Assembly: GCF_006715085.1 (NCBI RefSeq)
Contig: NZ_VFMM01000001.1
Coordinates: forward strand, 1,426,001-1,490,000
DNA from: Kribbella jejuensis
Lineage (GTDB): Bacteria > Actinomycetota > Actinomycetes > Propionibacteriales > Kribbellaceae
DNA length: 64,000 nucleotides
Direction of reading: 5' to 3'
Shown here piece by piece: positions 34,940-45,088 of this stretch. The notes under the pieces are model-generated. The model was given only the letters and a program-made list of their open reading frames with translations, had not been told where the DNA came from and ran no database searches. The position numbers and the translations under genes are program-made. Position 1 is the stretch's first letter. Each line of letters opens with the position of its first letter.

Positions 34940-36438
34940 GAGAGCTCCACGCAGATGTTTGTGGTTTCGGTGTAGAAGTCGGTGGAGTGGCGGCCGCCTT
35001 CTCGGCCTATGCCGGAGAGTTTTACTCCGCCGAAGGGGGTGCGGAGGTCGCGGAGGAACCAGGTGTTGATCCAGCAGAGGCCTACGTCGAGGGCGGCGCC
35101 GGCTCGGTGGGCGCGGCCTACGTCTCGGGTCCAGACGGTTGCTGCCAGGCCGTAGTCGGAGTCGTTGGCGAGGGCGAACGCTTCTTCTTCGGTGTCGAAC
35201 GGGGCGATGTGGCAGATCGGGCCGAAGATCTCTTCGCGGTTGGTACGGGCATCGGCGGGGAGACCGGTGACGACTGTCGGCTGGATGTAGTTGCCGCCGT
35301 CGCGGGCGTCCCCGAAGGTGGGTACGCCGCCGCCGGTGATGACGTCGGCGCCCTCAGCCCGGGCGAGATCGTAGTACGAGAGGACCTTGTCGCGGTGTTG
35401 TTCGGAGATCAGCGGCATGTTCGTGGTCGCCTCGTCGGCGGGCCAGCCGTACGTCAGCTCGGCCGCGCGCTGCGCCAACCGCGTGCAGAACTCGTCGAAC
35501 ACCGGTCGCTGCACGTACAGGCGTTCGGTGCAGAGGCAGACCTGACCTCCGTTGGTGAAGGTCGAGCGGATCGAGCCTTCGATCGCGTCGTCGAGGGAGG
35601 CGTCGGCGAAGACCAGGCCGGCGTTCTTGCCGCCGAGTTCGAAGGACACCGCCTTGACGCGGTCCGCGGCGACCTTCGCGATCGCCGTACCGGTGGCTGA
35701 TTCGCCGGTGAAGGTGATCGCGTCGACGCCGGGGTGGCGGGTCAGGTACTCGCCCGCGGACGAGGGGCCGAAGCCGTGGACGAGGTTGAAGACGCCGTCG
35801 GGTACGCCGGCCTCCGCCATCACTTCGGCGAGCACGGTTGCCGAGGACGGGGTTTCCTCGGACGGTTTCACGACGACTGTGTTGCCACAGGCAAGCGCCG
35901 GTGCGACCTTCCAGGTGAGCAACAGCAGCGGGAGATTCCACGGTACGACGATCGCTACGACGCCGACGGGTTTCCGTACGGCGTAGTTGAGCGCGCGCCG
36001 CCCGTCCGGGAGCACGGTGGTGTACGACTCGGTTGGCACGGTCGTCGCGAAGTCGGCGAACGCGCGGAAGTTCGCCGCACCGCGCGGGATGTCGAGCGTC
36101 CGCGCCTGGCTGATCGACTTCCCGGTGTCGCCCACCTCCGCGGCCACCAGATCCTCGAACCGTCGCTCGAGCCCCTCCGCCACTCGCCGCAGTACGGCGG
36201 CCCGCTGCTGCTCGCTCATCCGTCCCCACGGGCCCTTCAAAGCCGCCCGAGCCGCCGCCACCGCCGCATCCACAGTCGCCTCGTCGGCCTCACACACGTC
36301 GAAGATCTGCTCCCCCGTCACCGGCGAAACCTTCACAAACCGCGCCGCACTCTCCACAAACTCGCCACCCACGAAGTGCCGCAACAACCCCACCGACGAG
36401 GGCTGCCCGGTCAGCAGCTCGGGCGACCAGAGTGTCAT
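34936..36438 (-). CDS. aldehyde dehydrogenase, probable 2-aminomuconate semialdehyde dehydrogenase
   Basis: NAD-dependent aldehyde dehydrogenase of 500 aa. The ATG at 36438 overlaps the kmo stop (ATGA); a longer upstream frame is a shadow. Motifs are the N-anchor [19 protein letters not shown], the general base Glu in FELGGKNAG and the catalytic Cys in [14 protein letters not shown]. Given its neighbours it should oxidise 2-aminomuconate semialdehyde to 2-aminomuconate (NbaE, AMSDH type). Confidence 0.9.
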   Translation of the reverse strand: MTLWSPELLTGQPSSVGLLRHFVGGEFVESAARFVKVSPVTGEQIFDVCEADEATVDAAVAAARAALKGPWGRMSEQQRAAVLRRVAEGLERRFEDLVAAEVGDTGKSISQARTLDIPRGAANFRAFADFATTVPTESYTTVLPDGRRALNYAVRKPVGVVAIVVPWNLPLLLLTWKVAPALACGNTVVVKPSEETPSSATVLAEVMAEAGVPDGVFNLVHGFGPSSAGEYLTRHPGVDAITFTGESATGTAIAKVAADRVKAVSFELGGKNAGLVFADASLDDAIEGSIRSTFTNGGQVCLCTERLYVQRPVFDEFCTRLAQRAAELTYGWPADEATTNMPLISEQHRDKVLSYYDLARAEGADVITGGGVPTFGDARDGGNYIQPTVVTGLPADARTNREEIFGPICHIAPFDTEEEAFALANDSDYGLAATVWTRDVGRAHRAGAALDVGLCWINTWFLRDLRTPFGGVKLSGIGREGGRHSTDFYTETTNICVELS

Positions 36439-37736
36439 CGGCGTTTCCTCGTGCGCTTGAGGGTTATGAGGGCGCCGACAGCTGCCAGAGCCCCCGCGGC
36501 GAGCACCTGCTGTTGGCGGTGGACTCGGTGTTGGATTTGGGCGTAGGGGGTGGTGGTGAAGGAGACGAGTTCGTAGCGGGAGACGTATTTGCCCGGGAGT
36601 AAGCGTTCGAGGGTGTGCTCCAACTGTTTTTGGAGGCGGAAGACGGGGGAGGCTACCTTGTCTCGCATTTCGACGAAGTTGGCGAGGGCCATTTCGGCGA
36701 TTGCTTCGGTGTTTTCGCGGCGGCGGGCTTCGAAGAGCGGGAGGGCGCGGGACCACGAGCCGCCGGTGTCGTCCAGGCAGCGGTCCAGCTCCACCACGTC
36801 TTCGAAGGCGCAGTTCGCGCCCTGGCCGTAGAACGGGACGATCGCGTGGGCCGCGTCACCCAGCAGAGCAGTGCGACCGTGGGCCTGCCACGGGAGAGTG
36901 TGGACGGTGCCGAGCACACCGACGGGATTGTTCAGGTAGTCGTCCACCAGATTGGGTGCCAGCGGCAACAGATCGGGATAGTTCTCCCGGAAGTGCGCCG
37001 AGATGCCGTCCGCCGTCGTCAGCGCGTCGAACGATCCGGCCGGCCAGAACAACGTACAGGTGAACGACCGATCAGGATTCGGCAGCGCGATCATCATCGA
37101 CGTACCGCGCGGCCAGATGTGCAACGCGCCCGGATCCAGCGCGAACTCCCCCGCGACCGCAGGGATCGACAGCTCCTTGTACCCGTAGTCCAGAAACTCG
37201 ACGTTCTCCGCAACGATGCCCTCGGCAAGCATCTGCTCACGTACGGCGGACCCCGCACCGTCGGCGCCCAGCACCACATCGGCCGACGCCGACACCTTCC
37301 CGGCCGGCGTCGCGAACACCAGCTGCCCCGCCGCGGAATCCAGCTCGACGAGGCGATGCTCGAACGACACCGTCACACCAGGAGCAGCCGTTGCCGCTGA
37401 CAACAAGGCGTTGTTCAGCGCGCCTCGGCTGATCGAGTTGATCGCCCGGTCCCCGGACGCCGAGTACGCCTGGAAGTCCAGCTCGCCCGCGATCGGGTGG
37501 ATCATCCGCCCCTTCATCGGCAGTGCGTCCGCCATCACCTGATCGACCAGACCGATCCGCCGCAGCGCGTCCAGCCCGCGTTCGGAGATCGCCAGGTTGA
37601 TCGACCGCCCGCGCTCCACCTCGGCCACCCGCGGGTCGGCGCGCCGCTCGTACAGCGTCACCGACAACCCACGCCGCGCGAGGAAACAGGCGAGCAGCGA
37701 CCCGGTCAGCCCGGCGCCGACGATCGCGACCTTCAT
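36435..37736 (-). CDS. kmo: kynurenine 3-monooxygenase
   Basis: FAD aromatic hydroxylase of 433 aa converting kynurenine to 3-hydroxykynurenine with NADPH and O2. The dinucleotide motif VGAGLTGSLLACFLARRG is at residues 6-23, and the DG and GD motifs are in VVLGADGAGSAVR and ALLGDAAHAIVPFYGQGANCAFED. The C-terminal tail (LPGKYVSRYELVSFTTTPYAQ, then a hydrophobic AAGALAAVGALI) is that expected of KMO, where it aids the active site or membrane contact. It overlaps both neighbours by 4 bp. Confidence 0.93.
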   Translation of the reverse strand: MKVAIVGAGLTGSLLACFLARRGLSVTLYERRADPRVAEVERGRSINLAISERGLDALRRIGLVDQVMADALPMKGRMIHPIAGELDFQAYSASGDRAINSISRGALNNALLSAATAAPGVTVSFEHRLVELDSAAGQLVFATPAGKVSASADVVLGADGAGSAVREQMLAEGIVAENVEFLDYGYKELSIPAVAGEFALDPGALHIWPRGTSMMIALPNPDRSFTCTLFWPAGSFDALTTADGISAHFRENYPDLLPLAPNLVDDYLNNPVGVLGTVHTLPWQAHGRTALLGDAAHAIVPFYGQGANCAFEDVVELDRCLDDTGGSWSRALPLFEARRRENTEAIAEMALANFVEMRDKVASPVFRLQKQLEHTLERLLPGKYVSRYELVSFTTTPYAQIQHRVHRQQQVLAAGALAAVGALITLKRTRKRR

Positions 37737-38968
37737 CCCATCACCTCGGTCAGGGCAGCAGCGGCCCGCCAGCAGTCGTGGTACGTCGAGTACAACGGCA
37801 CCGGCGCGAGCCGCAGTACGTCGGGCTCCCGCGCGTCCGCGATCACGCCGTACCCGAACCGCAGCCGCCGCGACAACTCACCCGCGCCACCCGGCACCCG
37901 CACCGACAACTGCGCACCCCGCCGGGCCGGATCACGCGGCGTGATCACGTCGAAGCCATCGAGCAACCCGTCCAGGAATGCGGTCAACCGCAGACTCCGT
38001 TCCCGCAGTGCGCCGATACCGATCTTGTCGAACAGCTCCAGCGACGTCCGCACCGGGCTCATCGAGAAGATCGGCGGATTGGACACCTGCCACGCGTCCG
38101 CGGTCGCGGGCGGCCGCGACTCCGGCGTCATCTCGAACCGCGTCGACGCCTCCGTACTCCACCAGCCCTCGAACCGCGGCAGCTCCCCACCCAGATGCCG
38201 CTCGTGCACGAACGCACCGGCGAGCGCCCCCGGCCCGGAGTTCAGGTACTTGTACGAGCACCACGCCGCGAAGTCCACCTCCCACTCGTGCAGCGCCAAC
38301 GGCACGTTCCCGGCCGCGTGCGCGAGATCCCACCCGACCACCGCACCGGCCGCATGCCCGGCCTTCGTGATCGTGGGGATGTCCATCAACTCGCCGGTCA
38401 GGTAGTTCACGCCGCCGAGCAGGACCAGCGCCACGTCCGCGCCGAGCTGCTCGACGACATCCGCCGTCCGCAGACAGTCCTCCCCCGGTCGCTGCCGCAA
38501 CCGGATCACCGCGTCGTCCGGGTCGTACCCGTGGAACCGGACCTGCGACCGGACGGCGTAACTGTCCGACGGGAACGCCGCGTCCTCGATCACGATCCGG
38601 TGCCGCGACCGTGTCGGACGGTAGAACGACACCATCAGCAGGTGCAGGTTGACGGTCAGCGAGTTCATCACGACCGTCTCGCTCGGCAGCGCGCCGACCA
38701 GCCGCGCCGCGGGACCGGTCAGCAGTTCGTGGTACGGCAGCCACGGCCGCGCAGCGTCCAGGTGCCCCTCGACGCCGAGCGCGGCCCACGCGTCCAGGTC
38801 CTCGAGCAACTCGGTCCGGGTCGCCTTCGGGCGCAGCCCGAGCGAGTTCCCGGCGAAGTACGCGACCTCGGGGTACTCACCACCCTGCGCCGGCGGTACG
38901 TCGAACAGCTCCCGATGCCCCGGGTCGGCCGCATCGAGCTCCAGCGCACCCGCCTCGGACAGCGTCAC
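37733..38968 (-). CDS. kynU: kynureninase
   Basis: PLP enzyme of 411 aa that cleaves 3-hydroxykynurenine to 3-hydroxyanthranilate and alanine. The PLP lysine is in [13 protein letters not shown], the PLP Asp in [13 protein letters not shown], and [15 protein letters not shown] is the N-terminal family mark. The GTG at 38968 overlaps the glgC stop (GTGA), so the kynurenine genes follow glgC with no gap. Confidence 0.94.
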   Translation of the reverse strand: MTLSEAGALELDAADPGHRELFDVPPAQGGEYPEVAYFAGNSLGLRPKATRTELLEDLDAWAALGVEGHLDAARPWLPYHELLTGPAARLVGALPSETVVMNSLTVNLHLLMVSFYRPTRSRHRIVIEDAAFPSDSYAVRSQVRFHGYDPDDAVIRLRQRPGEDCLRTADVVEQLGADVALVLLGGVNYLTGELMDIPTITKAGHAAGAVVGWDLAHAAGNVPLALHEWEVDFAAWCSYKYLNSGPGALAGAFVHERHLGGELPRFEGWWSTEASTRFEMTPESRPPATADAWQVSNPPIFSMSPVRTSLELFDKIGIGALRERSLRLTAFLDGLLDGFDVITPRDPARRGAQLSVRVPGGAGELSRRLRFGYGVIADAREPDVLRLAPVPLYSTYHDCWRAAAALTEVMG

Positions 38969-40242
38969 GCCTCAGCAACCTCCGAGTCGGCCGGAGCGGT
39001 AGCGGCCGGGGCCACGGCTGACGGGATCACCTGCCCCTTGCCGAGCACCGTGACGCCACCCTTGGAGACCGTGAACCCGCGCTGCCGGTCGAAGTCCGGG
39101 TCGACGCCGATCTCGGTACCGTCCGGGACCACGATGTTCTTGTCCAGGATCACGTTCTTCAGCACGACGTCACGGCCGATCTTGCAGTTGTCCATGATCA
39201 CCGAGCGCTCGATGGTCGCGCCCGAGCTGACCACCACGTTGGAGCCGAGCACCGAGTGGTCGACGCAGGCACCGGACACGATCGAGCCCTGACAGACGAT
39301 CGACTCGCCGACGGTCGCGTTGTCGGTGAACTTCGCGCCGGGCAGCTGCGGGTGCGAGGTGAAGATCGGCCAGTCGTTGTTGTAGAGGTTGAAGACCGGC
39401 TGGATCGACACCAGGTCCATGTGTGCCTCGTGGTAGGAGTCCAGCGAACCGACGTCGCGCCAGTACGAGCGGTCCCGGTCGAGCGCGCCCGGTACGTCGT
39501 TCTCCTGGAAGTCGTAGACGCCGGCCTTGCCCTCGGCAACGAGCATCGGGACGATGTCGCCGCCCATGTCGTGCCGCGACGCCGGGTTGGCGGCGTCCTT
39601 GCGCAGCGCCTCGACCAGCACGTCGCGGGTGAAGACGTAGTTGCCCATCGACGCGAACGTCTCGTCCGGCGAGTCCGGCAGCCCGGGCGGGTCGGCCGGC
39701 TTCTCCAGGAACTCCTCGATCACGTGCCCGTCCGCGCCGGTCTTGATCACGCCGAACTCGGTCGCCTCGACCCGCGGTACCCGGATGCCGGCCACGGTCA
39801 CCCCGTTGCCGCGCTCGATGTGCGCGGCGACCATCTGGGACGCGTCCATCCGGTACACGTGGTCGGCGCCGAAGACCACGATGTACTCCGGGTCCGCGTC
39901 GTTGATCAGGTTCATCGACTGGTAGATCGCGTCCGCGCTGCCTTGATACCACTGCGGGCCGAGCCGCTGCTGCGCCGGGACACAGGTCACGTAGTTGCCG
40001 AGGAAGGTCGACATCCGCCAGGTCAGCGTGACGTGCCGGTCGAGCGAGTGCGACTTGTACTGGGTCAGTACGCAGAGATTTCGATAGCCCGCGTTGACCA
40101 AATTCGACAGCACGAAGTCGATGAGGCGGTAACTGCCGCCGAACGGCACGGCCGGTTTGGCCCGGTCCGCCGTCAGCGGCATCAGCCGCTTCCCCTCACC
40201 ACCGGCCAGCACGATTCCGAGAACACTGGGCGCCTTTGCCAT
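38965..40242 (-). CDS. glgC: glucose-1-phosphate adenylyltransferase
   Basis: ADP-glucose pyrophosphorylase, 425 aa, making ADP-glucose for glycogen and trehalose-linked glucan synthesis. The N-terminal nucleotidyltransferase signature [20 protein letters not shown] (about 12-31) is intact, [10 protein letters not shown] follows, and a left-handed beta-helix ends the protein ([18 protein letters not shown]). It is divergent from a GNAT gene and from glgA. Its 3' end overlaps kynU by 4 bp, an unusual neighbour for glgC. Confidence 0.95.
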   Translation of the reverse strand: MAKAPSVLGIVLAGGEGKRLMPLTADRAKPAVPFGGSYRLIDFVLSNLVNAGYRNLCVLTQYKSHSLDRHVTLTWRMSTFLGNYVTCVPAQQRLGPQWYQGSADAIYQSMNLINDADPEYIVVFGADHVYRMDASQMVAAHIERGNGVTVAGIRVPRVEATEFGVIKTGADGHVIEEFLEKPADPPGLPDSPDETFASMGNYVFTRDVLVEALRKDAANPASRHDMGGDIVPMLVAEGKAGVYDFQENDVPGALDRDRSYWRDVGSLDSYHEAHMDLVSIQPVFNLYNNDWPIFTSHPQLPGAKFTDNATVGESIVCQGSIVSGACVDHSVLGSNVVVSSGATIERSVIMDNCKIGRDVVLKNVILDKNIVVPDGTEIGVDPDFDRQRGFTVSKGGVTVLGKGQVIPSAVAPAATAPADSEVAEA

Positions 40243-40271
40243 GTCGGCACCTTAACGCCGGGAGCTCACTT

Positions 40272-40285
40272 GCATAAGCGCTTGC
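40272..40285. promoter_or_regulatory. LacI-like site upstream of glgC
   Basis: GCATAAGCGCTTGC holds the 8-bp palindrome AAGCGCTT, a common LacI-type core, 30 bp upstream of the glgC start in the 64-bp divergent gap with the GNAT gene. The site is short and imperfect outside the core. Confidence 0.4.
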
Positions 40286-40306
40286 TCGTGTCGCGACACT
40301 GGGAGG

Positions 40307-40852
40307 ATGCCGATCCTCGTCGTTCCGACTGTTGCCGTTCACCGTTCGTTTCTCGCGGCCTGGGACGAGCTCGGTCCGGATCATGAGCGCTGGATGGGCG
40401 CGCGGTCGATCGTGGGTACCGAGGAGGAATGGACCCGCGACCAGGCCGCGGACCCGGCCGAGTTCGCCCGGCTGGTCGCCGCGATCCGGCTGGAGGCCGA
40501 GCCGGACACCGAATTGGCCGCCGGGCTCGTGCACCAGACCGTGCTGTGGTTCGTCGACGGGGTGGAATTCCTCGGCCGGCTCTCGATCCGGCACCACCTG
40601 ACGCCCGCGCTCACCGAGGTCGGCGGCCACATCGGGTACTGCGTCCGCCCGTCCGCGCGCCGGAAGGGGTACGCGACCCAGATGCTCGCCCAGTCGCTCC
40701 CGATCGCCGCCGCCCTCGGCATCGACCCGGCGCTGGTCACCTGCGACGTGGACAACACCGGATCGCGCAAGGTGATCGAGGCAGCTGGTGGCGAACTGGA
40801 AGACGAACGACACGGAAAGCTGCGCTTCTGGGTGCCGACACACGTCGAGTAA
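40307..40852 (+). CDS. GNAT-family N-acetyltransferase
   Basis: A 181-aa acetyltransferase-fold protein. The acetyl-CoA segment is GGHIGYCVRPSARRKGYATQMLAQSL (about 105-130), followed by LVTCDVDNTGSRKVIEAAGGELE. GGGAGG abuts the ATG, so the true ribosome contact is unclear and a leaderless start is possible. It lies between the divergent glgC and glgA genes, 19 bp before glgA. The substrate is unknown. Confidence 0.85.
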   Translation: MPILVVPTVAVHRSFLAAWDELGPDHERWMGARSIVGTEEEWTRDQAADPAEFARLVAAIRLEAEPDTELAAGLVHQTVLWFVDGVEFLGRLSIRHHLTPALTEVGGHIGYCVRPSARRKGYATQMLAQSLPIAAALGIDPALVTCDVDNTGSRKVIEAAGGELEDERHGKLRFWVPTHVE

Positions 40853-40871
40853 TGACCTAGGGTCGGAGCTT

Positions 40872-42029
40872 ATGAAGGTCGCCATTCTGACGCGTGAGTT
40901 TCCTCCGGACGTGTACGGCGGGGCGGGGGTGCACGTGGACTTCCTGGTCCGTGAGCTGCGCCGGCTGATCGACGTGGACGTGCACTGCATGGGCGAGCCG
41001 CGCCAGGGCGCGACCGCGCACTCCGAGGACGACCCGCGGATCCCGAACGCGAACGCCGCGCTGCGCATCCTGTCGACCGACCTGACCATGACCGCGACGG
41101 TCGGCGACGCGGACCTCGTGCACTCGCACACCTGGTACGCGAACATGGCCGGCCACTGGGCGAAGCTGCTGTACGACGTACCGCATGTGGTCACCGCCCA
41201 CTCCCTGGAACCGCGGCGCCCGTGGAAGGCCGAGCAGCTCGGCGGCGGGTACCGGCTGTCCAGCTGGGCGGAGCGGACCGCGTACGAGGCAGCGGACGCG
41301 GTCGTCGCGGTCAGTCGCGGGATGCGGGACGACGTACTCGACTGCTACCCGTCGATCGACCCGGCGCGGGTGCACGTGATCTCGAACGGGATCGATGCCG
41401 ACTTCTACCACCCGGACCCGTCGACGCAGGTGCTCGAGCGGCTCGGCGTCGACCTGAACCGGCCGTACGTGACGTTCGTCGGCCGCATCACCCGGCAGAA
41501 GGGCGTCCCGCACCTGCTCCGCGCGGGCCTGCGGCTGGATCCGTCGGTGCAGCTCGTGCTGCTCGCCGGCGCCGCCGACACGGTCGAGCTGAAGGCGGAG
41601 ACCGACGCGCTGATCGAGGACCTGCGGATGGCGCGTGACGGTGTGTTCGTGGTTTCGGAGATGCTGCCGCGCGAGGACGTCCGCCAGGTCCTCACACACG
41701 CGCTGGCGTTCTGCTGCCCGTCGATCTACGAGCCGCTCGGCATCGTCAACCTGGAGGCGATGGCCTGCGAGACCGCGGTCGTCGCGAGCGCGGTCGGCGG
41801 CATCCCCGAGGTCGTGGACGACGGCGTCACCGGGATCCTCGTGCCGTACGACGAGAACGACACCGACACGTTCGAACGCGGCCTCGCCGACGGGATCAAC
41901 GCCCTGGTCGACGACCCGGCGCGCGCCGAGGCGATGGGCAAAGCGGGCCGGGCGCGCGCGGTCTCCGAGTTCGGCTGGGACGCCGTCGCACAACGCACCG
42001 TCGAGCTGTACAACGCCCTCCGCGGGTAG
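40872..42029 (+). CDS. glgA: GT4-type glycogen synthase
   Basis: Glycosyltransferase family 4 enzyme of 385 aa, the short actinobacterial GlgA/GlgM type. The start ATG at 40872 follows GGAG; MKVAILTREFPPDVYGGAGVHV is the family N-terminus. The ADP-glucose/phosphate site includes GRITRQKGVPHLLRA and the E-x7-E motif EPLGIVNLEAMACE. Relatives make glycogen or maltose 1-phosphate from ADP-glucose; which one cannot be told here. It is paired with glgC on the other strand. Confidence 0.92.
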   Translation: MKVAILTREFPPDVYGGAGVHVDFLVRELRRLIDVDVHCMGEPRQGATAHSEDDPRIPNANAALRILSTDLTMTATVGDADLVHSHTWYANMAGHWAKLLYDVPHVVTAHSLEPRRPWKAEQLGGGYRLSSWAERTAYEAADAVVAVSRGMRDDVLDCYPSIDPARVHVISNGIDADFYHPDPSTQVLERLGVDLNRPYVTFVGRITRQKGVPHLLRAGLRLDPSVQLVLLAGAADTVELKAETDALIEDLRMARDGVFVVSEMLPREDVRQVLTHALAFCCPSIYEPLGIVNLEAMACETAVVASAVGGIPEVVDDGVTGILVPYDENDTDTFERGLADGINALVDDPARAEAMGKAGRARAVSEFGWDAVAQRTVELYNALRG

Positions 42030-42099
42030 GCAAAACCCCACCCGAACCAGGGACTTCACACCATTCAGCCGAGGGGTCGCGCGGCGGTTGGCTTGGCCC

Positions 42100-43322
42100 A
42101 TGACTTCACGCCTGACCAAACCCATCGCCGCCACGCTCGCAACCGCCGCCCTGCTCGCCTACCCGACTGCAGCATTCTCGGCGGTCAACGAACCTTCCCA
42201 TTCCACAGTCGTAGGCTGCGCGGGCAGCTCGTCTCGGCAACCCCGGTCGCCCACCTGACAGCCGCTCAGCTGGACGCGGCAGCAGCAGACTTTCCCGGCA
42301 CCCCGAGGTCGGAGTACGGCGTCACGGCGTACCGGCTGATCTACCGCACCATCAACACCCACGGCCGACCGACGACGGCCAGCGGCATCGTCGTACTCCC
42401 CGGAGGCCGCCGTGGCGCACTGACCGTGGCGGAGTACCTGCACGGGACCAACGCCACCAAGGCGGCCGCGGCCTCGGTGGACGACACGTCGACGGATCGG
42501 CTGGTCACGGCCTTGTTCGCGGGGCAGGGGCTGGTCGGGGTCGCGCCGGACTACCTCGGGCTCGGGCTGGGGCCGGGTCCGCATCCGTACGTCGACACGA
42601 AGACCGAGACCTCCGCCTCCGCAGACCTCCTGCTGGCCGCCCACACGTTCGCCAAGCAGCACGGCGTGGCCTTCAAGCGGGACGTCCTGGTCACCGGGTT
42701 CTCGCAGGGCGGCCGAGCCTCGCTCGCATTCGGGCGTGCGCTCAGCCGCGGCGAGGTCGGACCGTTCCGGCTGGGTGCACTGCAGGCCGTCGCCGGCCCG
42801 TACGACCTGCTCGGCGAGGAACTGCCGGCTGCCTTCGACGGCCGGGTGATCCCGCCGACGGCGACGTACTACCTCGGCTACCTCGTCACGGCCTGGAACC
42901 GGACGGTCGGCCTGAACGACGACCCGCGCGAGGCGTTCCGAGCGCCGTACGCCTCCACCGTGGAGGGCTTGTACGACGGATCGCACACCGACGAGGAGAT
43001 CGTCAAAGCCCTGCCGGACTCCCCTGACAAGCTGTTCACGCCGCAGTTCGCCGCGCTGCTGCAGCACCCGACCGGACGCCTCCTGAACGCGCTCCAGACC
43101 GCCGACCAGATCTGCCAGGACTGGACACCGCGTGTACCGGTCCATCTCTACAGCGGCACGAAGGACACCGACGTGACCGCAGCCAACGCCGACTCGTGCG
43201 CAGCCTCTCTCCGGCGTCGAGGCGCCGACGTCACGGTGCACTCGATGGGCGCGGTCGACCACACCGGGACCGCGTTCGCGGCGTACCCGAAGATCATTCA
43301 GGCCTTTGCTCAACACGCGTAG
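42100..43322 (+). CDS. secreted lipase/alpha-beta hydrolase, frameshifted near its N-terminus
   Basis: The ATG at 42100 encodes a clear signal peptide (TSRLTKPIAATLATAALLAYPTAAFSA) in one frame, which soon stops at about 42258. The mature enzyme (SATPVAHLTAAQLDAAAADF onward) lies in another frame from about 42220 to 43322, with the nucleophile motif GFSQGGRASLAF, a secretory-lipase pattern, and the acid and His in YSGTKDTDVT and VDHTGTAF. Joining them needs a net one-base change near 42215-42240. The mature frame has only a poor TTG start of its own. Read as a secreted lipase broken by a frameshift or a sequencing error. Confidence 0.75.
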
Positions 43323-44130
43323 GACGCGGAGCGGCGATCAGACTGCCCAGCAGCGCGAGCGACTCCTCGTCGCGTGATCCGGGGACGGCGTGGAAGACGA
43401 CCAGCGTGACGTTGTCGGTGGCGCCGATGGTCAGCTTGTCCGACCGCAGGTCGAGTTCCCCGACCTCCGGATGGGTGAGCCGGCTCAGGCGGCCACGCCG
43501 TGGCCGCACCTCGTGCCGCGCCCACAGTTGCCGGAACCGTTCGCTGCGAACGGACAGCTCTCCGACCAGCTCTTTCAGCCGGGGGTCGTCGACGTTCGGT
43601 CCGAGCTCGGATCGCAGTGCGGCGACCCCTTCCTCGGACAGGTCCTCCCAGTCCCGGCGCAGCTCGCGTTCGCGCGGATCGAGCAGCACGGCGGTCAGCA
43701 GGTTGACCCCGACCCGGTAGTTCGGTGAGAGCGCCTCGCAGAGCGGGTTGACCGCGAGGACGTCGGTGTACTTGTTCTGCACGTACGCCGGGTTGTTCGG
43801 CCACCCGTTCATCAGCTCGACGATGCTCTCCGGGGCCTGCTCCGCCTGCGACCTGCGCCGTACGGGCTGCGACAGACCGAGCAGGTAGTTCCGGGCGTCC
43901 GCGTCCAGCCGCAGTACGTCGGCCAGCGCGTCGAGGACCTGGGCCGACGGGTTCCGGTCGCGGCCCTGCTCGAGGCGGAGGTAGTACTCGGAGCTGATGC
44001 CGGCCAGCATCGCGACCTCTTCGCGGCGCAGGCCGGGCACCCGGCGCGGGCCGATGCTGCGGATGCCGACGTCCTCGGGCCGTACCTGCTCGCGCCTGGC
44101 CCGGAGGTAGTCGCCCAGCGCATTCTCCAT
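43294..44130 (-). CDS. XRE-family regulator with MmyB-like C-terminal domain
   Basis: A 278-aa regulator from the ATG at 44130. The N-terminal HTH is LRREEVAMLAGISSEYYLRLEQGRDRNPS (about 31-60), and the rest is the MmyB-like ligand domain (LLDPRERELRRDWEDLSEEGVAALR, HPEVGELDLRSDKLTI). It is divergent from an aldo/keto reductase, a very common layout in actinobacteria, and probably represses it. The 3' end overlaps the convergent lipase gene by 29 bp. Confidence 0.9.
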   Translation of the reverse strand: MENALGDYLRARREQVRPEDVGIRSIGPRRVPGLRREEVAMLAGISSEYYLRLEQGRDRNPSAQVLDALADVLRLDADARNYLLGLSQPVRRRSQAEQAPESIVELMNGWPNNPAYVQNKYTDVLAVNPLCEALSPNYRVGVNLLTAVLLDPRERELRRDWEDLSEEGVAALRSELGPNVDDPRLKELVGELSVRSERFRQLWARHEVRPRRGRLSRLTHPEVGELDLRSDKLTIGATDNVTLVVFHAVPGSRDEESLALLGSLIAAPRPTRVEQRPE

Positions 44131-44232
44131 GCCTCCACGGTAGACCGGGTACGCCGCAACAGCCTGTGCCCTGTCACTACCAGGAACGACGGGGTACTCC
44201 CTGTTCGGAGCGCGCCGACGAACAGTGGAGAC

Positions 44233-45084
44233 ATGACGAACACGACCATCACCCTCGCCGACGACCTCACCATCACCCGGATGGGGTACGGCGCGATGCA
44301 GCTGGCCGGCCCCGGCGTCTTCGGACCGCCGAAGGACCGTGACCAGGCGATCGCCGTACTGCGGGAGGCCGTCGAGCTGGGCATCACGCACATCGACACC
44401 AGCGACTTCTACGGCCCGACCGTGGTCAACGAACTCATCAAGGAGGCGCTGTACCCGTACCCGGCCGACCTGCACCTGGTCACGAAGGTCGGCGCCCGGC
44501 GCGGCCCCGAGGGCTCGTGGGACGCGGCGCTGGAACCCGACGACCTGAAGGCGCAGGTCCACGAGAACCTCGAACACCTCGGCCTGGACGTCCTCGACGT
44601 GGTCAACCTGCGGACCGCGGCCCGCGAGCAGCTCGACGACACCTCGATCGCCAGGTCCTTCACCGCGCTGGCCGAGCTCCAGCAGGAGGGCCTGATCCGG
44701 CACCTCGGCGTGAGCGCGGTGACGATGACGCAGGTCCGCGAGGCGCAGGCGATCGCGCCGATCGTCTCGATCCAGAACGAGTACAACCTGACCCGTCGCG
44801 ACGACGACGCGCTCGTCGACTACGCGGCCGAGCACAACATCGCGTTCGCGTCGTTCTTCCCGCTCGGCGGCTTCAGCCCGCTGCAGTCGGAGACGTTGTC
44901 GAAGGTCGCCGCCCGGCTGGACGCCACGCCACACCAGGTAGCACTCGCCTGGCTCCTGCAGCGCTCCGCCACCAGCGTGGTCATCCCCGGTACGTCCTCG
45001 GTACAGCACCTGCGCGAGAACGTCGCCGCCCGCGACCTGGTCCTCCCTGCCGACGCGGTCGCGGAACTCGACGGCATCGGCTGA
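44233..45084 (+). CDS. aldo/keto reductase
   Basis: A 283-aa NADPH-dependent oxidoreductase of the TIM-barrel AKR family. The catalytic Asp and Tyr are in HIDTSDFYGP and the Lys in LVTKVGAR; the usual His position reads VVNLRTAA. The NADPH end is QVALAWLLQRSATSVVIPGTSS. It is single-gene and divergent from the MmyB-like regulator. Confidence 0.92.
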   Translation: MTNTTITLADDLTITRMGYGAMQLAGPGVFGPPKDRDQAIAVLREAVELGITHIDTSDFYGPTVVNELIKEALYPYPADLHLVTKVGARRGPEGSWDAALEPDDLKAQVHENLEHLGLDVLDVVNLRTAAREQLDDTSIARSFTALAELQQEGLIRHLGVSAVTMTQVREAQAIAPIVSIQNEYNLTRRDDDALVDYAAEHNIAFASFFPLGGFSPLQSETLSKVAARLDATPHQVALAWLLQRSATSVVIPGTSSVQHLRENVAARDLVLPADAVAELDGIG

Positions 45085-45088
45085 CCCT

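Noticed and set aside
42030-42060. Possible terminator after glgA
   Set aside because: The CGGGT/ACCCG arms are only 5 bp with a 12-base loop, too weak to report as a feature.
43294-45009. Extended 571-codon version of the XRE regulator
   Set aside because: The part beyond 44130 is antisense to the aldo/keto reductase; the HTH protein starts naturally at 44130.
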